Shown: one piece after another, positions 1 to 16,207 of the stretch
Layout of the letters: each line of letters begins with the position of its first letter
Numbering within the stretch: position 1 is the stretch's first letter
Origin: Phycomyces blakesleeanus NRRL 1555(-)
Lineage: Eukaryota; Mucoromycota; Mucoromycetes; Mucorales; Phycomycetaceae
Assembly: GCF_001638985.1 (NCBI RefSeq)
Contig: NW_017265136.1
Coordinates: forward strand, 1,508,726 to 1,572,725
Reading direction: 5' to 3'
Length of the DNA stretch: 64,000 nt
The notes under the pieces: generated by a model
Databases searched by the model: none
Told to the model about the DNA's origin: nothing
Seen by the model: the letters and a program-made list of their open reading frames with translations, nothing else
Program-made: the position numbers and the translations under genes

Positions 1-1026
1 TCTTTTAAAGTGCCTTGATATAGTTCAAGTATAAAAATTAAAGAAATGGATAGTAATTTCGCCCCTCATCCAATCCCCCTACCCCTTTATATTATTGTTT
101 TGGCTTTTTACCCCAAACTCAGACCTCTTTAGGTCCAACTAAATAAGCGAATAATACTAATAAACTTGTTAAATATTCAGGACTTCTTGGTCAAGTCTAC
201 AGAATTTTTCTCAGAATAGGTTCAAGAAAAATAAAAGCAAGTCCATCTCTGGTATTCCTTTCACCCGTGTACTATTTTTACTTCTTTATGAACAACCATA
301 ATATAGGACCTGTTGAATATATAGACTATTTTTGTGTTTTTGTGTTTTTTTTTGGCAAAGAGGTCTAAAATAGGCAGACCAAATAGCAATCTATTCTAAA
401 CCCTTTTTTAGAATTAGCTTTTCTATTTTGTCATCAGGGCAGACTAATATATATAGTGTTGTTTTATGCCATTTTACTTGCACATGTTAATAATAGCTTT
501 TCAGTATTAATTTTAACAGTAAAATCAAAACAAGGTAAAAGATAGTGAGGTTAATTTTTGCTTTCATTTAGATATATATGTACAGCTATGCAAAGGTAGG
601 CAAGTTATTATGAAATTTCAAACTATATTACTACTGCTACTTACTTACTTATTTTCTCTTTTTGTACGAGTAATTAAATATAATTTGAATAAAATAAAAA
701 GCGAAGCAAAGACCTTTTTCTACTTCTTGCTCTTCTGTATCTCTTGGCATGTCACAAATAGAAAGCAGGTCTAATATTTATAGTACTATTACCAAAATCA
801 CATCCTCGGAGCTGTCTTTGCACGTGTTGAGTTCTGGTGTATGTGATATATAAACATTGCTAATGATACATTTTTGTTTTATTTTTGTGCCTTGTGGCGT
901 GGGTAATTGACTGAATTTTTGTTTGACTGGGTGGGGGCTGTAAATACAGATGAAGAACAGTAGTATGTGATAATACTACATATATATATGTATAAATATG
1001 ATAAAGTAAAAAGTATATAAAAAAGT
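1..1026. other. AT-rich intergenic, 3' flank of PLC-like gene
   Basis: No reading frame with recognisable protein character or splice-consistent exons is seen here. It is AT-rich, with several short poly-T runs, and holds the 3' flank of the minus-strand PLC-like gene that ends at 1027. Confidence 0.6.
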
Positions 1027-2121
1027 CTATAACACAAGGACAGCTGCAGCAATAAACAAAAGAATGGCCACGCGAGATCCTTGGGTGTTTGAAGCATCGG
1101 AAGTACTGGTTGAGGAAGAGGTTCCACCAGAGCTGGAGTCAGTGTCACATTTAAGAGTGCCTCCAGTATAAGTAACATTGTTCAATTCGGCGGCAATCTG
1201 GAGAGTGGTTCCCTTGTTGTAAAAGTCGACCTCCAAAAAGTTCGGCTGACGGCCGAATGTGGTCGTGCATGTCTTGGATTGTTTCAGTAACGAAGCGGCA
1301 TTGGTGACGTTTGCGCTTCCTTTTTGAGGGATTTCGATGACCAGGGAGCCGTACAAGAAATGGTTCATTACATACATCATTTCTTCTGGCTGCTCGGGGT
1401 CTGAAGGACGATCGATCACACAGCTAAACGAAGTCTCATTGCTGTTGTTGTAAGGAGTCTCGAACACATAGTTAAACTGAGGCATGATCCTGTAAAGAAC
1501 CGATGAGTTTCGATATGCCTCAAATACTAAACAAATTAGTCATACTCACCAAGGTAAGATGTTTTGGTCAGCGCCCAAATCCAAGAAGTTAATAACACGC
1601 TTTCCAGAAGAAATAAGTTCTTCCAGTGTTGGCCAGGTAAGGTTTCCATATGCCTGGACATGCGAGTATTCAATGATACCACTGGCCTCATAGAGCGCGT
1701 TGAAATCGCTGGTTCCAAAGTCACCAAGGTTATTCCACATAATAGTCAGGACTTCGTTAGGGTTCTCTTTGACCCAAGCAGTAATAGACGTAAGAGTGTC
1801 CTTTGCATTGCCGGCATCGAGAATGGAGCATGAGGTATGGCAGAGACGAATGGCATCAGCGGCATCATTACTAGTAGAGTTGACGGGTTTCACAGCTGAC
1901 AGTTTGAGACCTCTGACACCGTCAGCCAATTGATCATTGATACCACAAAGTTGGTTTGCAGCTGGATTGGCTGAGAAAGCATATGAATTGTGTGTCAAGA
2001 CGTAGGTGAGGGAGTCGTATGGTTTTGCGCACAATTCACTGTATCCATTGCACAGCTGCTGTGCTGAGCTGACAGCTAAAGAACAAGCCAAGAGAGCTCC
2101 AATGGCAAAGCGAGAGAGCAT
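1027..2121 (-). CDS. PLC-like phosphodiesterase, secreted, likely GPI-anchored
   Basis: Two exons, 2121-1550 and 1489-1027, joined across a 60-nt GT-AG intron, give about 344 aa. The protein opens with a signal peptide (MLSRFAIGALLACSLAVSSA). A PI-PLC X-like core follows: the THNSY motif carries the first catalytic-type His, then comes DGVRGLKL and the LCHTSC segment typical of fungal PLC-like phosphodiesterases. The C-terminus is a Ser/Thr/Gly-rich stalk followed by a hydrophobic tail (VAILLFIAAAVLVL), the pattern of a GPI-attachment signal. Several N-x-S/T sites fit an extracellular protein. The family is related to phosphatidylinositol phospholipases, but its substrate in fungi is mostly unknown, so activity is not claimed. 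The gene is divergent from the kinase at 3226. The start is the first ATG ahead of the signal peptide. Confidence 0.88.
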
Positions 2122-3225
2122 GGGTCAATAGTTGAGAAAATAGAGAAGAAGAGAAGAAGAAGAGTGCGGAAAGAAGATGGAATGAATTGGCAAGAAAAAG
2201 TGTTTTTTTTTATCTGTTTTTCATCTTCGATGACCTATTTATGGATCTTTTTTTTTTCTTTTCTAAAAACTTTATTTGAATCGCCTACTTAAGGTAATCA
2301 AAAATGGTAGTTTCCCATTAACAGATTCTGGTCGTACTAAATTCGTTGTTGCCAAGCAACCAAAGATAATTCCTTGCCGCCACAGATGCTTATTTCGGAA
2401 AACTGGCCATTCGCCACACACACACACTCACGCACACACTACACACTGCATACACATCCAAATGTATACATAAAATGAAAGAGAGAAATAGAGAAAATGA
2501 TATCACAATAGATATAAAAAAGATGAAAAGATTGAAATAGCATGTTGTATTTATTCAACGTTTAAAAATATTGTAAAAAAAGGAATTCTTTCCAAAATAT
2601 AATATAAAACATAGTCCGTGCTTAAATCCTCGAGCAAATGTACATATTTGTATTTCATATAAAAGCTTTTGAACTTGTATATATAATGACACCAGAATAA
2701 TTAAAAATCTATTATTCCGTCTTTCTCTTTTTCTTGGTATTTTTTCTTTAATATAATAGCATTTAGTACTATCAAATAATCATGTACTAAAAGGTACTCA
2801 GTTAATATCCAAAAAAAAGTACATGTTGATTTAAAAGATATATACATGTATGTGTATGTATTGTCTGATAACAGTTATAATAATATGAAACAGAACAATC
2901 ACAGAGAGCCATTTGCTAATGTTGGACATGCACAAAAAAAATATAAAGGTGTGACAGTCGAGATGTCTGTATTTCGAATTTCAGTGGATGTCTTTGCAGA
3001 AAGAAGCAGTAACTCACGAGTGCTAAACTCGCACTGTGTATTACACGCTTTATCTATTCCGTGTTATATAACCCCTTCGACTTTCTCTTCCACCTTATCC
3101 CCTTTTCCTTCGAGAAAACAACCAAAGTCTCCTATTACCTGATCTTTGGTCTCTCCTTCCTCTTCTCTCTATTATCTTATTTTGCAACTCAGGCTGGTTA
3201 CATTACTTCTGTCGTCTTATGCATC
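2122..3225. promoter_or_regulatory. Divergent intergenic promoter region
   Basis: This 1.1-kb space separates the divergent PLC-like gene (-) and CH-kinase gene (+). The kinase side has a TATA-like element (TTATATAA, 3064-3071) about 155 bp before its ATG, followed by a pyrimidine-rich leader. A short CA-rich stretch lies near 2416-2460. Promoter roles are inferred from position only. Confidence 0.4.
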
Positions 3226-6200
3226 ATGAGTAGACCCACAAGTTATCGTAACGTAATGAGACCTATAGATCCCAAAACATGCCATGTCGATTTCAATCGC
3301 CTTGAAAAACAGACCAAAATACGAATGGCAAGAAAGTGGATTGAGACAATCTTGGAACAAAAACTTCCAACTCATGATCTCTACTCGATTCTAAGCGATG
3401 GTGTAATTCTATGCAAGTCAGTCAAATCTATCTCTTTCCTAATAATAGTCAAGAAAAGCAAAAGAAGAGAAAATAAAGAGGAAAAAATACTTTTTTTTTC
3501 TCTTTAGAAAAAAAATAGGATAAGCGATGTCTGATGTACAAGGTTCCCTTTCGATTGTATTTAGGCTAATCAACCGGTTACAACCCACAATAATACCTAT
3601 CATTGGGTTGGACGGTAAAATATATTCCAAGGTAGACTATCTGCTCATGTACATTGTTCTCTCAAACCAATAGTATTCTAACAATGTAAAAAACCCAAAA
3701 AAAACCCCTTTGAATAGATTGCAAATATTCGCCGATTCCTTCAAGCAGGGAACCAGGTGAGGCTAGAATCCTTTGAGAATTACATCTGTTGTCATCCAAT
3801 GTACCAACCAAAAGAGCATATTTTCTTAATCTTTCCCATGATAGCTCGGATTGTCTAGCACAGAACTATTCCAAGTATACGACCTAGCGGAAGGAAGGGA
3901 TATGGAAGCTGTATGTTGATCGTTCTACCCATGAGTCTAGCCTGACTCATATCTTTTAGGTCGTTAACACAATCCTGGCTCTTTCTGATCTCAATCTTGA
4001 AGACTTGTCCAGTGAAATAATAGCCTCAATAGATATAGAGTCTGATCTGGTCAAACAGCGAATGTATAACTCCTTACCACGACCAGACTCTGAACAATGG
4101 TCTCCAAATAAAGTGGTAAAATCAAACGGGCCCAAAAAAAGAAAGCAATTCTGTTTATCTTAAATTCTCATTTCTCCTTTTGCATAAACAGCGTCGGGGG
4201 CGAGCAAGAGGAATGACGGTGTCTATTTGCGATACAGAGCCATGGACTGGTTCTCATATGTCCCCAAACAGACTATCTGTTTCTCGTCGACTATCCACAG
4301 ACACGCCAATCGCACAATGGACACCAATATCACCGCAAGACGAAATACTAGATCGATATTACTACGATGACGAACCAATAGATGAGAAAGAGAATGTTTT
4401 CGATTCTTCAATTAGAAAATACCAACCATTGGGAATACTGCAGACCACAAACATTCATACCGCATCATCAACAGATGAGCATTCATACCAAACAACGGCC
4501 ATAGACAGCACTACTTCTTACATAACCAATTCTAATTTAATAAGACGCGCATCTCAGGACGATCAGCAAGACACAACCGTATTCACAAACTGCATAGACA
4601 ATCACGACCACACAACCCAAAACACCCTTTCAGAAGACAATTCAGAGTTTTCACTCAGCCAACCTAATCCTGCCCACACATCTTCAGACCGCTTGAGATC
4701 ACAAACCCCTTTTGAGACCAAGCCTTTCCATGACAATCATAATATCGACCCACCGACCCACAGTCTCTCACCAGCCCCAGGGACCACCTACGATTCCATC
4801 AGGGTGGCGACAAAAACAAATCCCGAGCACGCTTGTGGGACACCACATTTCGAGCAAAGCTCAGCCCCGCCAATGCCCTTGCAGCTGGCCTCCCTTTTTA
4901 ATCCTACCTGCTTAAACACTTTGCATAACTCTCAAGATACAGAGAAGGAACCTCTTGACCAGAACTTCGCAAAAGATCTTGAGATTAACAACTCGGACCA
5001 ATCAAGCTCAGAACGCTATCCACACCCTGTACCTCACCAATATGTCTCTACATTCGCTAAAAAGGCTATAGAGTCGACTGCGCGCAGTCCCTCAGCTAGT
5101 GTACGTTCCCAAATATCCATGGCTGTCTCAATGTCCGCATCCCAACACAGTGGTTCTCGCTTGACCCGTTTATCCCAGCTGTCATTTGCAAAGAAACTAC
5201 CCAGCCGTCAAGCTGTACCATTTCATATGAGGTATCAAGAATGGACAGATCAAAAATTAAAAAAAGAACAGGACGGAGACGACTCTCCTAACCCGTCTTT
5301 ATCTCATGAGATTTCGTCGGCTTCAATGGCCGAGAAAGCATTTCTTTACAAGTTTTCCGTCGTTTCACCTGACAATCCCAATTCGTCTGTTCCAATTCAG
5401 GGACCACGCTCAGACAGTTTACCTAGGTGCGAAATTAAGGATACTAATACTTCAATAGCACTCTCTAAAGCTGGCCCAAGCGCGTCGCTTTCCTTGCCGC
5501 TTCTCAAAGACATTCCAACCCAAGCATTTTCAATCCCAAACCAAGAGAGTTCATACCCACAAGGAAAGCACAAAATTCGACATGACCACTCAGCAGCCCA
5601 CCATACAAAAAAGGTCGCCGTGGTCCGAAACCCAAGTCTGAGTAATATGGAAAAAACGAAAAGTCCACCGCACTCTTCACCTGGTACACCCCAGCCACTT
5701 CTATTTCCAGGCGACATGTCCTTGACACCAAGAAGGAAGTCTACTGGGACCATTACTCCGCCTCAATCAGCCGAAGGTTCCGAAGAGTATCTTCAGCTTC
5801 AAGATAAAACTGGTCACACGGTAGCTCGTTATGTAAGTTGTATTAAAGTGCAAAGTGTGTATAGAAAAAAAACAATCCCTCGGCTGCGATCGCTACAACA
5901 CTGAACATGACTTGCAGAAACTAGGGAACTCAATCGGGAAAGGACATTTTGGTACGGTGCATCGGTAAGTCTGTGGCCTTACTTGTGGATTCAAATAAAG
6001 AAAAGCTGAATAAGAAACAACAAGAATAAAAGCGTTAGACTTTAGACTCACTTTTATATATATATGCTTCTGGAAAAATGTATTGGTAGGGCACTTGATC
6101 TCAGGACAGGTCAAATGGTAGCCGTCAAGCGTATCAAACTCAATGTAACTCGTAAGGAAGATGTCAGTGATGTCTTGGTAAGATTCATATTCTTCACAGT

Positions 6201-8408
6201 TGTATTTTAACCCCCCTTTGCTAAAATAAGAATATCGATATTTTTTTTAAATTTTTTTCTCCTTCTTCTAGCAAGAGGCACACATCTTACAGTCATTGAC
6301 CCACCCTAACATTGTACAATACAAGGGTTTTATCCAAACATCGGAACACATCAATATTGTTCTAGAATACGTGGAAAATGGGTCTTTATTGAGCACTTTA
6401 AAGGCCTTTAATAGCTTTCCAGAGGCCCTTGTAGCTGGTTACTGCCAAAGGATCCTAGAGGGGTTAAACTATCTCCACGAACAAGATGTGGTGCACTGCG
6501 ATCTAAAGGCAGCCAATATACTGACGACAAAAGCGGGTGATGTTAAACTCTCAGATTTTGGAGTTTCCCTGAACCTCAAATTGAAAGATGCTCAAGCAGG
6601 TGTAGTGGCTGGAACACCCAACTGGAGTAGGTTGAATGGCTTTTGATTATGTAGGGCTGCGTTCTGACCAATACACAATATTATAGTGGCCCCGGAAGTA
6701 ATTGAATTAAAGGGAGCGACTACAAAATCAGATATATGGTATGACATGAGATATCAAAAATAATAATAATAAGAAGAAAAGTATACAACAATATCCATGT
6801 TATTGTTATTGTTATTGTTGATTCTGTTTTTGTTTCCGTTCTCACCCAGAAAAAAACACTTGGTTAGGTCATTAGGCTGCACGATTATTGAACTGTGTAC
6901 AGGCAAACCCCCTTATTCGGATGTAAACCCAATGACAGCCTTGTTCAGAATTGTAGAAGATGAGTGTCCACCTTTACCAGAGTCAATATCCGAGGTTCGT
7001 GTGTATGAGGTACACTTTAATCAGAGTAACATAATATTGACATCAGATACAATCCTACGGTTTAGGACCTGCGTAGTTTCTTAGAACTCTGTTTTCAAAA
7101 GTCTCCCATGGATCGGCCCACGGCTGGTGAACTGCTGAACCACGTCTGGGTTAGAAACACTGGTGTTATGGAATATGGCAGGAGGATGTCTCTTGCGTCC
7201 TTCAGTGAAGGAGAATTAGATGCCATAAAGAATGTCAGACCCGCGTGTGAAAGAATAGCATCAGAACCAGCAATTATACCAGGCTCACAGGCTAAGGAAG
7301 TAGACCTTAGACGCATTCCATCCTCCTTTCCAAAAACCACGCGAAGTTCATCTTTGCGTAATGCAGCTTCATTTGAGCCACTGTCATCTAAATCAACACC
7401 TCATAAAGGTCCCCTGTCCCACCCTGTACCGCAGATACCAAGTATTCTTGTACAGAAGCACGAGAAACATCTAGTCCAGCGACAACAAAAGGAAGAGTCT
7501 TTGCCGAAACGAGAACATCACTTTGTAAAAGGATCATTTGCCAAATGTAAGCTTTCATTTTCATTTCGTTTCGTTTGCATTGGTGATCAACATACACACC
7601 CTTTATATTATATTGTATTTAGCTGCTATTCGTTGCAAGGCCTGTCAACTCCCTATTAAACAAAAAGCGCTTGTTTGTGAAGGTAAAATAGTAATGTGAC
7701 AAATATAGAATGTGACAATAAAACTGATTCTATTTCATTAGAGTGTGGATTCATATGTCATGACAAGTGCAAACCAGAGTCTCAATGTCACAGTTCGGTA
7801 ACATATCCGGTACCAGAATATGAGGTAAGAAGAGAACGACAATTTTTGCTTTGTTTTTTATTGGATTTTTATATTAAAATGGTTGTGTCATTTTCCCTTT
7901 CAATAAACGTAAGCGCATGGGCTCTACTACTTCAAAGAACCCTGAAAAACTTCGGCCAGTATCAGAACCTCCGAAAATAAAACGTGGAACTTTTGGATCA
8001 AAGACTTCTCTATCTTCTCTACCTCCTCGCCATGAAGCCATCAAGACACTCCAGGAGCTTGATAATAAACCACGCCCAACGTCTTCTGTTTCTTCTCAAC
8101 TCCGTCAACGCACTCAAAAACTTACTCGAGCATTCAGTTCAGTTGTTGGCCATCCATCAGGCCATCCGTCTCAGTCTCATCAGGCCAAGCCGCGTAGCGC
8201 TCGAAGCCATGAAACCTTAATCAAGATATCTGAAGATGACCCCACACCATCTCTCTCTCAAACTTCTTCCCACGCAACATTAGGTTACACAGACCAAAGT
8301 GAAAATGAAAATAATGAAACAACAGATACGATGATGGCAAGCAGACGAAAACAAAGACGACCAAGTGATAAACGCCCTTCTAATCCAGAAGATTGCATTA
8401 TTTCATGA
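3226..8408 (+). CDS. CH domain / Ser-Thr kinase / C1-like zinc-finger protein (Cdc15/Cdc7-like kinase)
   Basis: Fifteen exons close in one frame to about 1314 aa: 3226-3416, 3565-3631, 3718-3756, 3845-3910, 3960-4112, 4192-5832, 5918-5964, 6090-6177, 6272-6626, 6687-6738, 6868-6994, 7066-7546, 7623-7682, 7742-7824, 7914-8408. Residues ~17-132 look like a calponin-homology domain ([48 protein letters not shown]). A Ser/Pro-rich linker of ~580 residues follows. The kinase domain (~720-972) shows the glycine loop [12 protein letters not shown] (Lys ~748), HCDLKAAN (Asp ~841), DFG (~859) and GTPNWMAPE. The loop reads HCD rather than HRD, so this is a non-RD kinase. A Cys/His cluster at ~1093-1140 resembles a C1 domain with a shortened spacer. 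The kinase resembles the STE/Cdc15-Cdc7-SepH group that drives septation; that role is inferred. The first exon gives the CH start, so the later in-frame ATGs are internal. Confidence 0.9.
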
Positions 8409-8656
8409 TTTAGAAGGAGAAGAAAAAATAAATACATACACATACGTAAATCCGTACATACATCATCTACACACAAGTATATATATATGCATATATAATA
8501 TCAACATGCATAAAAGTGCTTTGTTAAGAAAAGAAAAGAAAATTGGGTAATGGAAATATATATATATATATATATATATATCCTAAGCAACGAGATGTTT
8601 TCTCTTTCTCTTGCAAGAATGTAATATAACGTTATTTTGATAGTAGATTGTATAGT
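8409..8656. other. Intergenic with (TA)n tract
   Basis: This is the 3' flank between the CH-kinase stop (8408) and a small minus-strand ORF. It contains a (TA)n microsatellite at about 8557-8582. Confidence 0.6.
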
Positions 8657-8878
8657 TTACAGCTTGCTTCTTGACTGGTCCTGAGGTTCTGGTTTGGGAA
8701 TTGTTCTATAACCAAAGAATACGGGACTACAGGTTGCAGCGTCAAAAGGAATAGTTGTGGGTTGACGGTGGCAATGTGAAGAGGCAAATGCGGGATGGAT
8801 CCTTGAAGAGTCCATTGGCTTGGATCGAAAAGGCCGGTTGACTACGACGGGGTTAGATTGACTGAGATGGCTGTACAT
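8657..8878 (-). CDS. Small hypothetical ORF (about 73 aa)
   Basis: An open frame starts at the ATG at 8878. It encodes a Pro/Ser/His-containing peptide with no signal peptide, membrane segment or recognised domain. Its composition is less biased than the AT-rich surroundings (FFGYRTIPKPEPQD near the C-terminus), which is the only reason to suspect it is coding. It could be the last exon of a gene whose upstream exons I cannot place, or a chance frame. Confidence 0.25.
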   Translation of the reverse strand: MYSHLSQSNPVVVNRPFRSKPMDSSRIHPAFASSHCHRQPTTIPFDAATCSPVFFGYRTIPKPEPQDQSRSKL

Positions 8879-9300
8879 GATGAAGTGATAAACCAAAGCT
8901 TATGATCTATCTGAGAATTCATAATTTCAATTATCTGATTCACACAGTGACGTAGATCAACCCCGTTCGCACTGGAACAGAAAGTGTTTGACTTTTTTTT
9001 TCTTCTGTTTTATATATATATAGAAATACACCGTAGACGGTATGCAGTGTATGCATTGTTTGAACATTAAAGAAAACAGACAAATAAATAAATAATTGAG
9101 ACTACAAGTGATACAAAGATAAATATATATATATACAGTATATATATATGCGTGTGTGTGTGTATGTATGTGTACGTTTAAAACATAGTTTGATATCGTT
9201 TGATGTTGAGTATTCCAGCCATTCAGTCAAGTATGCTTGCTTTATTGCCATGAGCCAGCAATGACATTAAAGCCTGATCAAGTCTATCGTTTCTTTTTTT

Positions 9301-9525
9301 CTATTCCTCTTCGTCTTCCAAATCAAAATAATTTTCATCAAGATCGAATGTGTCGTCCAGATCAAAGAGCAAGACAATGACAAGAAGCATTGGGAGCAGG
9401 ACACGGGGTCGCATCACTTGTTTGGTAAACTGTAGCATAATATCGGCATAGAAGGTTGATGTTCCAGGCTGGCTTAGGGGTCCTGGACTACCCAGTAGAC
9501 TGTAGGGTAAGAAGCTGAATGACAT
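9301..9525 (-). CDS. Small single-pass membrane protein with acidic tail (hypothetical)
   Basis: A 74-aa single-exon frame starts with a true ATG at 9525. It has a Ser/Pro/Gly N-terminal half, then basic residues (KQVMRPR) directly before a hydrophobic stretch (VLLPMLLVIVLLF), and ends in a strongly acidic Asp/Glu tail. Positive residues before the hydrophobic segment and an acidic tail after it suggest a small tail-region membrane protein. No family is recognised. It lies downstream of UBA1 on the same strand, with its own leader. Coding status rests on composition and length only. Confidence 0.45.
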   Translation of the reverse strand: MSFSFLPYSLLGSPGPLSQPGTSTFYADIMLQFTKQVMRPRVLLPMLLVIVLLFDLDDTFDLDENYFDLEDEEE

Positions 9526-9763
9526 TGAGCAGGTAAAAAAAAAAGAAAAAAAAAAGCACAGCTAAAATGATGTTGGATTTGGCATTACATTGCTTTCGTG
9601 ACTTTTGTATATTTTATAGTATAAAAATAAGAGAGCGAGATGAAATGGGATCATCCAATGTATATCTTTATTTATTTATTTACTTATTTATTTAATGCAC
9701 CAAAACTCGCTTTCGCGCACACAAGCACGTATATATATATATAATATTTCATATACATACACT

Positions 9764-14153
<4,390 letters not shown>

Positions 14154-15704
14154 TTTGAAAAGAAAGTAAGAATCGCTCCTTTTCAATAATTCCACACGTT
14201 CCTTACTTTGCTGTACGCGTTGTCTCTGAGTTTAAATTTATTTTACGTCATGGCGCCCGTACCTTTGTATTCTCGACTGCGGCCATTCCTGCTAAAAAGC
14301 ATCCGATCCGACCCACAAAAAGGTTATTACAGTATGCTTACTTGAGATTGCGACGACTTTGGATTTTTTGTAGACAAATTAGGTTTAATATTTAAGCACT
14401 TTTTGAGGCTGATCTAGACATTTTATACTATTCTTTTAGACAATATCACCTCGCAAATTGAGATGGCAAATATGCTTAACAAAATTCGTACTTATGCATT
14501 TTAGTATCTTCGATCACAAAGGGATACCATTGGCTTATATGGCTTCCTTATGACCATCGTTACACACTTTCATCTCTCATTTTTTGACAACATCAAATAT
14601 GTCTCTTATTTTATATTTTTATTAAACACCTGGACTAAACAATATTTAAAGAGAAAAAATTATGAAACATTAAACAAGATAATGAATCGAAAGGAAGAAA
14701 TTGAATCAGAACAAGGTAAAAGTCATAGGTGGTATAACTTTCCATATTTATGTGTAACTTAATGCACTCTATGTATTATCCAAAGTCAGGTACAGGTAAT
14801 GCGAGTATTTTGAGCCAACTTCGATATATGGTGAATATATATATATATATATGTGTGTGTGTCTGTGTTATTAAATACATGGCATAGAACGTAGAGCTGT
14901 AGATAGCTAATATCTATGAGCATAATATAGCTGGTACAAATCATAAAAGTCCTCCTGAATACAAAATGACCGAGTCAAAAGGACAGAAGCGTAATACAAA
15001 AAGTCGTAATTATGAGGTTGATCGTGTAAAACTAAGCCCTGTATTCTCCAGCTGCCATTAAGGGCGTCATAGACGCTCGCAGATCAAAAGAGTGTACGAA
15101 TAATACGCCAAGCAAGCAAGAAGAAATACAAGGACTATTGGGAGATTGTACTACTATATGATTAAATATTCTGACAAAACTGTGGAAAAGAAAGACTTTA
15201 CACGAAACTTTTGGTGATCTGTAACACAGTTAGTGTTAAAGAAGTTTTCAAGCAACACCAAGACTATGAAAAGTGACTACTTGACTTTCTGGAATAATTT
15301 CTCTCCAAGACATTCTGTGACTCATACTATATCATTTGTAAATGGCTACTCACATTGTCTAACATCTTTTTATGTTAAAATAGCTACCTTCTACTCAATT
15401 TCCATTGTGGAATGCTTTGAATCCAGAATAAAGTTGTCTACCTTCTATAATAGTGTGAAATTACTCACGGTGCAGATATATACAAAATTATATTATTGCT
15501 TCCAAAATAACTAACGCATATGTTCTGAATTTAGCCAAACAAAGTTCCTATAGAAAATATTGTTCGTTATTATTGTTATCAGTAGGTTTACGGAGGTACG
15601 CCAGTTTGGCCTGATGTCCTTCCCGAAGTTTATAATGAAAATTAATCAACAATTGGTACAATATGTGGTGAATTTTCATCAATTAACATGCTTAAACCAG
15701 TTAC
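14154..15704. other. Gene-poor AT-rich region upstream of UBA1
   Basis: The first few hundred bases are the UBA1 promoter side. Beyond that I see only isolated frames without family resemblance (for example 15233-15514 +). A (TA)n/(TG)n microsatellite lies near 14837-14870. No supported gene. Confidence 0.5.
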
Positions 15705-15747
15705 TTTTCGAAATCGCCAACGGAATCGCCACTTTTCCCCATAGTAT
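15705..15747 (+). repeat. Dispersed repeat copy A (matches 37308-37351)
   Basis: This 43-bp stretch begins TTTTCGAAATCGCCA and is nearly repeated in the same orientation at 37308-37351, down to the shared GTAT-type end. The left copy lies just beside a transposase-like helix-turn-helix fragment, so it may be part of a decayed transposon end. Confidence 0.5.
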
Positions 15748-15814
15748 ATATATATAAAATAAGAACACAAGAAAGGCCCTGAGAAACACTCTTACGATTA
15801 CAATGAAATTAATG

Positions 15815-16018
15815 TTAAAACTCAAAAAAAATATACTGATGCTCTTCCTGTAGTTGAGATTCATCACAATTGACTTTGTTCGTAAGCTTGCCGTATATAT
15901 CCCATTCTGGATCATTGTTCATTCGCTTTACCCATCCCTGAGCTGTTCTTGCGTTGATTCCCGCTCGTTCTGAAGCAGGATTGGAGACCAACATGGCTCG
16001 CTCAAGAAAAACGTACAA
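15815..16018 (-). pseudogene. Transposase N-terminal helix-turn-helix fragment (Tc1/IS630-like)
   Basis: A 67-codon minus-strand frame contains ASERAGINARTAQGWVKR followed by NDPEWDIYGK. This looks like the helix-turn-helix plus linker at the N-terminus of fungal Tc1/mariner-IS630 transposases. No DDE catalytic region follows it in the expected direction, so this is a fragment. A 23-bp perfect inverted repeat lies about 100 bp upstream of it. Confidence 0.55.
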
Positions 16019-16122
16019 CTATTATATATTTGCTCAGATTCAAGATTTTGAGGGCAAAACCTGTCACGATAACATTACTTTTTCTGGATCATGAGCACTT
16101 TGCTCAAAAATTAACTGTTGTG

Positions 16123-16207
16123 AATGGCAGCATTTATAACTCCGGGCTCGTAAATGTGATACGAGCTCGTAGAAACCTATGAGTCCGGAGTTATAAATGC
16201 TGCCATT
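16123..16207. repeat. Perfect 23-bp inverted repeat (hairpin)
   Basis: The arms 16123-16145 and 16185-16207 are exact reverse complements (AATGGCAGCATTTATAACTC then CGG). They surround a 39-bp loop. The flanking bases on both sides (near TGTTGTG and CCACAGTGG) keep imperfect complementarity. The structure is MITE-like or a transposon end; position near a transposase fragment supports this but does not prove it. Confidence 0.8.

Noticed and set aside
4180..5904. A separate gene starting at the ATG at 4180
   Set aside because: The frame joins upstream CH exons in phase through an acceptor at 4191 and downstream kinase exons at 5832. It is an internal exon.
15233..15514. 93-residue plus-strand frame
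   Set aside because: Aromatic- and Ser-rich composition expected from AT-rich DNA; no splice partners or domain.
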